64,000 nt of DNA, from positions 22,956 to 86,955 of the forward strand of contig CAJMPJ010000012.1 in assembly GCA_905215155.1 (NCBI GenBank), read 5' to 3'. Under the pieces are notes generated by a model. That model saw nothing but the letters and a program-made list of their open reading frames with translations. It was not told the DNA's origin and ran no database searches. Shown here one piece after another: positions 61,679-64,000 of this stretch. Each line of letters starts with the position of its first letter. Position 1 is the first letter of the stretch. The DNA is from an uncultured bacterium (lineage in GTDB: Bacteria > Bacillota > Clostridia > Lachnospirales > Lachnospiraceae). Position numbers and translations under genes: made by a program.

Positions 61679-62072
61679 GCGGCCCTATAAAATGTTGGGG
61701 ATGCTTAAAACCAACTTACAACATTTAGTTTAGAATCTTTTGATAATAATTACATTGCTATTTGCTTTTTCAATAAAATAATTTCAGGAGAAATACTGGA
61801 ATTTGCATGTAATGTATACCACCATTTTTTATTGTTCATTTGAATTTATATGGTTGATGTATAAAACATTTTAAACGCAATAATAAAGCCAATGTTTAAC
61901 TTAGACGAAGAACAGTTATTGTAAATTCATTTTAAATTCATTTTAAATTATGAAATATACTTGACCATTCAGAAGGCAGTTCTGTAATAATCTTTGTTCA
62001 GTAGATCTTGTATTCAGGTTTTTAACGCGAACATAGGTGTTTATGGCATGTAAAGTAGAGTCAATATTATCA

Positions 62073-62420
62073 AAGAAGGCCCCCAAAAAGAATATCACAG
62101 AGTTCCCAGTCGGACCAAAGAAGGCCTAAGAGGATGTAAGAAGTCAAGTAGGTAAAAGAAGGCCCAAGAGGATGTAAGAAGTCAAGTAGGTAAAAGAAGA
62201 CCTAAATAGATCAAAGATGCCTCAATGGGGTAAGGATAACCAAACCAGACTAATGGAGAACAAATTACATAAATAAGATCAAAGTAAATTAAAGCAGACA
62301 AAATCAATTAAAGCAGATAAAAGTATACTAAGCAAATTAAGGGGGACTAATGTAGACTGAAACGGACCAAAGTAGACTAAAGAAAATTCAGGTGTATTCC
62401 CCAAAGGCAAAGCTGATTAA
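62073..62420 (+). repeat. Array of diverged 19-20 nt (38-nt) tandem repeats
   Basis: Two 38-nt copies at 62117-62154 and 62155-62192 differ by one base; a partial third starts at 62193. Each 38-mer is two related 19-mers (AAAGAAGGCCTAAGAGG and GTAAGAAGTCAAGTAGG). A 19-nt unit AATTAAAGCAGAYAAAA recurs at 62287 and 62306, and a 20-nt unit GGACYAAWGTAGACTRAA recurs near 62345-62385. Similarity fades on both sides. Confidence 0.75.
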
Positions 62421-62681
62421 AACAGGTTAAAGCATAAGAGAGCTGACATAAGAAAATTAAGATAGTCAATAGCAGTCTAAAGAATTACAAACATAAGCTA
62501 TACCCCACCAAAGCGTATTAAACGTAGAATGAAACAGATTAGAGTAAAAAAATAGGTATAAAAGTTTACGTTACCTTTCCTTAAATGGATTTCCATGCAT
62601 AGTCATTTGTTATCTGAACTACAGGACATAAAAGCTCTAAGTTAGTTAATGAAATAAGTATTAAAAAATTTGAAATAATTG

Positions 62682-62710
62682 TTGACAAATGTCGCCTGCT
62701 TTGGTATGAT
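62682..62710 (+). promoter_or_regulatory. rRNA operon promoter P1
   Basis: TTGACA (62682-62687), 17 nt, TATGAT (62705-62710), with A/T-rich sequence upstream as in an UP element. The -35 is perfect and the -10 has one mismatch. Confidence 0.85.
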
Positions 62711-62744
62711 ATAACTCGCCGCTGGAAACGGCGGCAAAACTTCT

Positions 62745-62785
62745 TCCAAAACACATCGGGAAACGATGAAAAATGTTTTGAAGAA
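62745..62785 (+). other. Hairpin between the two rrn promoters
   Basis: CTTCCAAAACA pairs with TGTTTTGAAG, with a smaller CATC/GATG pairing inside. It would form in transcripts from P1. Confidence 0.5.
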
Positions 62786-62799
62786 AATGAAAAAAATGG

Positions 62800-62828
62800 T
62801 TGACAAAAACAACCATAAATGATAAGAT
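62800..62828 (+). promoter_or_regulatory. rRNA operon promoter P2
   Basis: TTGACA (62800-62805), 17 nt, TAAGAT (62823-62828). About 120 nt downstream of P1; such tandem pairs are usual for rRNA operons. Confidence 0.85.
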
Positions 62829-62862
62829 ATACGAGTTGCTGTTGAAGCAGACAACACAAAAA

Positions 62863-62875
62863 GCACTTTGAAAAC
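62863..62875 (+). promoter_or_regulatory. boxA-like antitermination site
   Basis: GCACTTTGAAAAC resembles the boxA of Firmicute rRNA leaders (TGTTCTTTGAAAAC), where Nus factors bind to prevent early termination. It lies ~35 nt after P2. Confidence 0.5.
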
Positions 62876-63057
62876 AGAAGATTGAACAGTATGTAAAACC
62901 CTGAAAATTCTAATAAATAAGCTGTGTTTGAACAGCTTTGAATGAGAAATTCAGAACGAATACAAGCAATTGTATACGAACCAAACAACAAGTAAAACGG
63001 GAAATAAATTAGCTAGTTAGTTGATTTTGACCGTGGATTGAACAAACTGGCAGGTCC

Positions 63058-63183
63058 AAGCGGTACGCTCATGAAGCTTTGCTTCATTCGCTACCATTTG
63101 CTTCGCAAATGTTCAGCCATTTACCAAAAAGTCCTTATGGAAGCGAGCTTCCAACAGACTTCCTGGTAAATATCTGACCGCTT
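63058..63183 (+). other. Structured element in the 16S rRNA leader
   Basis: AAGCGGT (63058-63064) pairs with ACCGCTT (63177-63183), enclosing three perfect hairpins: ATGAAGC/GCTTCAT (63071-63087), CATTTGC/GCAAATG (63095-63111), and ATTTACCA/TGGTAAAT (63119-63171) with nested AAGTC/GACTT and GGAAG/CTTCC stems. It ends ~20 nt before mature 16S rRNA. Confidence 0.65.
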
Positions 63184-63201
63184 TCAAAGACTATTTGCTT
63201 A

Positions 63202-64000
<799 letters not shown>

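Larger units (their letters stand above)
61622..62681 (+). other. About 1.06-kb region without genes, A-rich, with tandem repeats
   Basis: After the terminator, an 11-nt unit TAAATTCATTT is repeated about 2.6 times (61922-61950). From ~62070 to ~62420 lies an A/G-rich array of diverged 19-20 nt units. No start-to-stop frame with a ribosome site is seen on either strand; two frames on the minus strand near 62581-62991 cross the rrn promoters and are rejected. Confidence 0.7.

Noticed and set aside
62073..62420. CRISPR array
   Set aside because: Units are 19-20 nt and diverged, with no constant repeat separated by unique spacers, and no cas genes are present.
62581..62991. Minus-strand open frames across the rrn promoters
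   Set aside because: They span two clear rrn promoters and the leader, lack a ribosome site and read as low-complexity Phe/Ser/Leu sequence.

Overview
The window is chromosomal DNA from a low-to-mid GC, flagellated member of the Lachnospiraceae (Clostridium cluster XIVa). The partial 16S rRNA gene at the right edge reads, from memory, like the Lacrimispora / Clostridium sphenoides-saccharolyticum group; no database was searched. Genes have strong Gram-positive Shine-Dalgarno sites, ATGA overlaps and hairpin-plus-T terminators.

Left part (1-9300) is a mixed region on the + strand: the tail of a 5'-nucleotidase, a GNAT acetyltransferase, two tandem TPR-containing family 2 glycosyltransferases, a Cache-domain chemoreceptor, kduI, an OmpR-type two-component system and a small YjfB-type motility protein. 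A large glycosyltransferase, possibly acting on flagellin, faces the other way (9301-11115).

The centre (11.9-61.6 kb) is a nearly complete flagellar and chemotaxis locus. A rightward operon of 31 genes runs flgB-fliE-fliF-fliG-fliH-fliI-fliJ-fliK-flgD-(TIGR02530-type)-flgE-flbD-motA-motB-fliM-cheY-flgC-fliY-fliO-fliP-fliQ-fliR-flhB-flhA-fliA-flgF-flgG-cheC-cheD-cheV-(EAL/HDOD). It ends in a terminator shared with a convergent pair: a ParA ATPase and a protein with a basic N-terminus, a long linker and a ComFB domain. Divergent from that pair is fliD-fliS-(chaperone-like). A secreted C39-type protein and a degenerate nucleotidyltransferase follow; the latter lies behind the best sigma-28 promoter in the window. 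A leftward operon, cheA-cheW-cheR-cheB-flgM-flgN-flgK-flgL-(DUF6470)-fliW-csrA, supplies the chemotaxis core, the anti-sigma factor, the hook-filament junction and the flagellin translational control pair. Rightward again come a FliK/YlqG-like gene, a stand-alone FlhB C-terminal domain, a PilZ protein, two secreted proteins with choline-binding-type repeats and a lytic transglycosylase. Flagellin genes are not in the window.

The right end (61.6-64 kb) has no genes until the rRNA operon: an A-rich array of diverged 19-20 nt repeats, two tandem rrn promoters, a boxA-like site, a 126-nt structured leader and the first ~800 nt of 16S rRNA.

Most notable observations: the ParA/ComFB pair in a locus that lacks flhF and flhG; a MotB whose conserved ion-binding Asp is Gly; a hook protein with a long helical insert; a FliY with two internal CheY-docking-like peptides; the displaced flgC and absent fliL; and the repeat array and structured leader before 16S.
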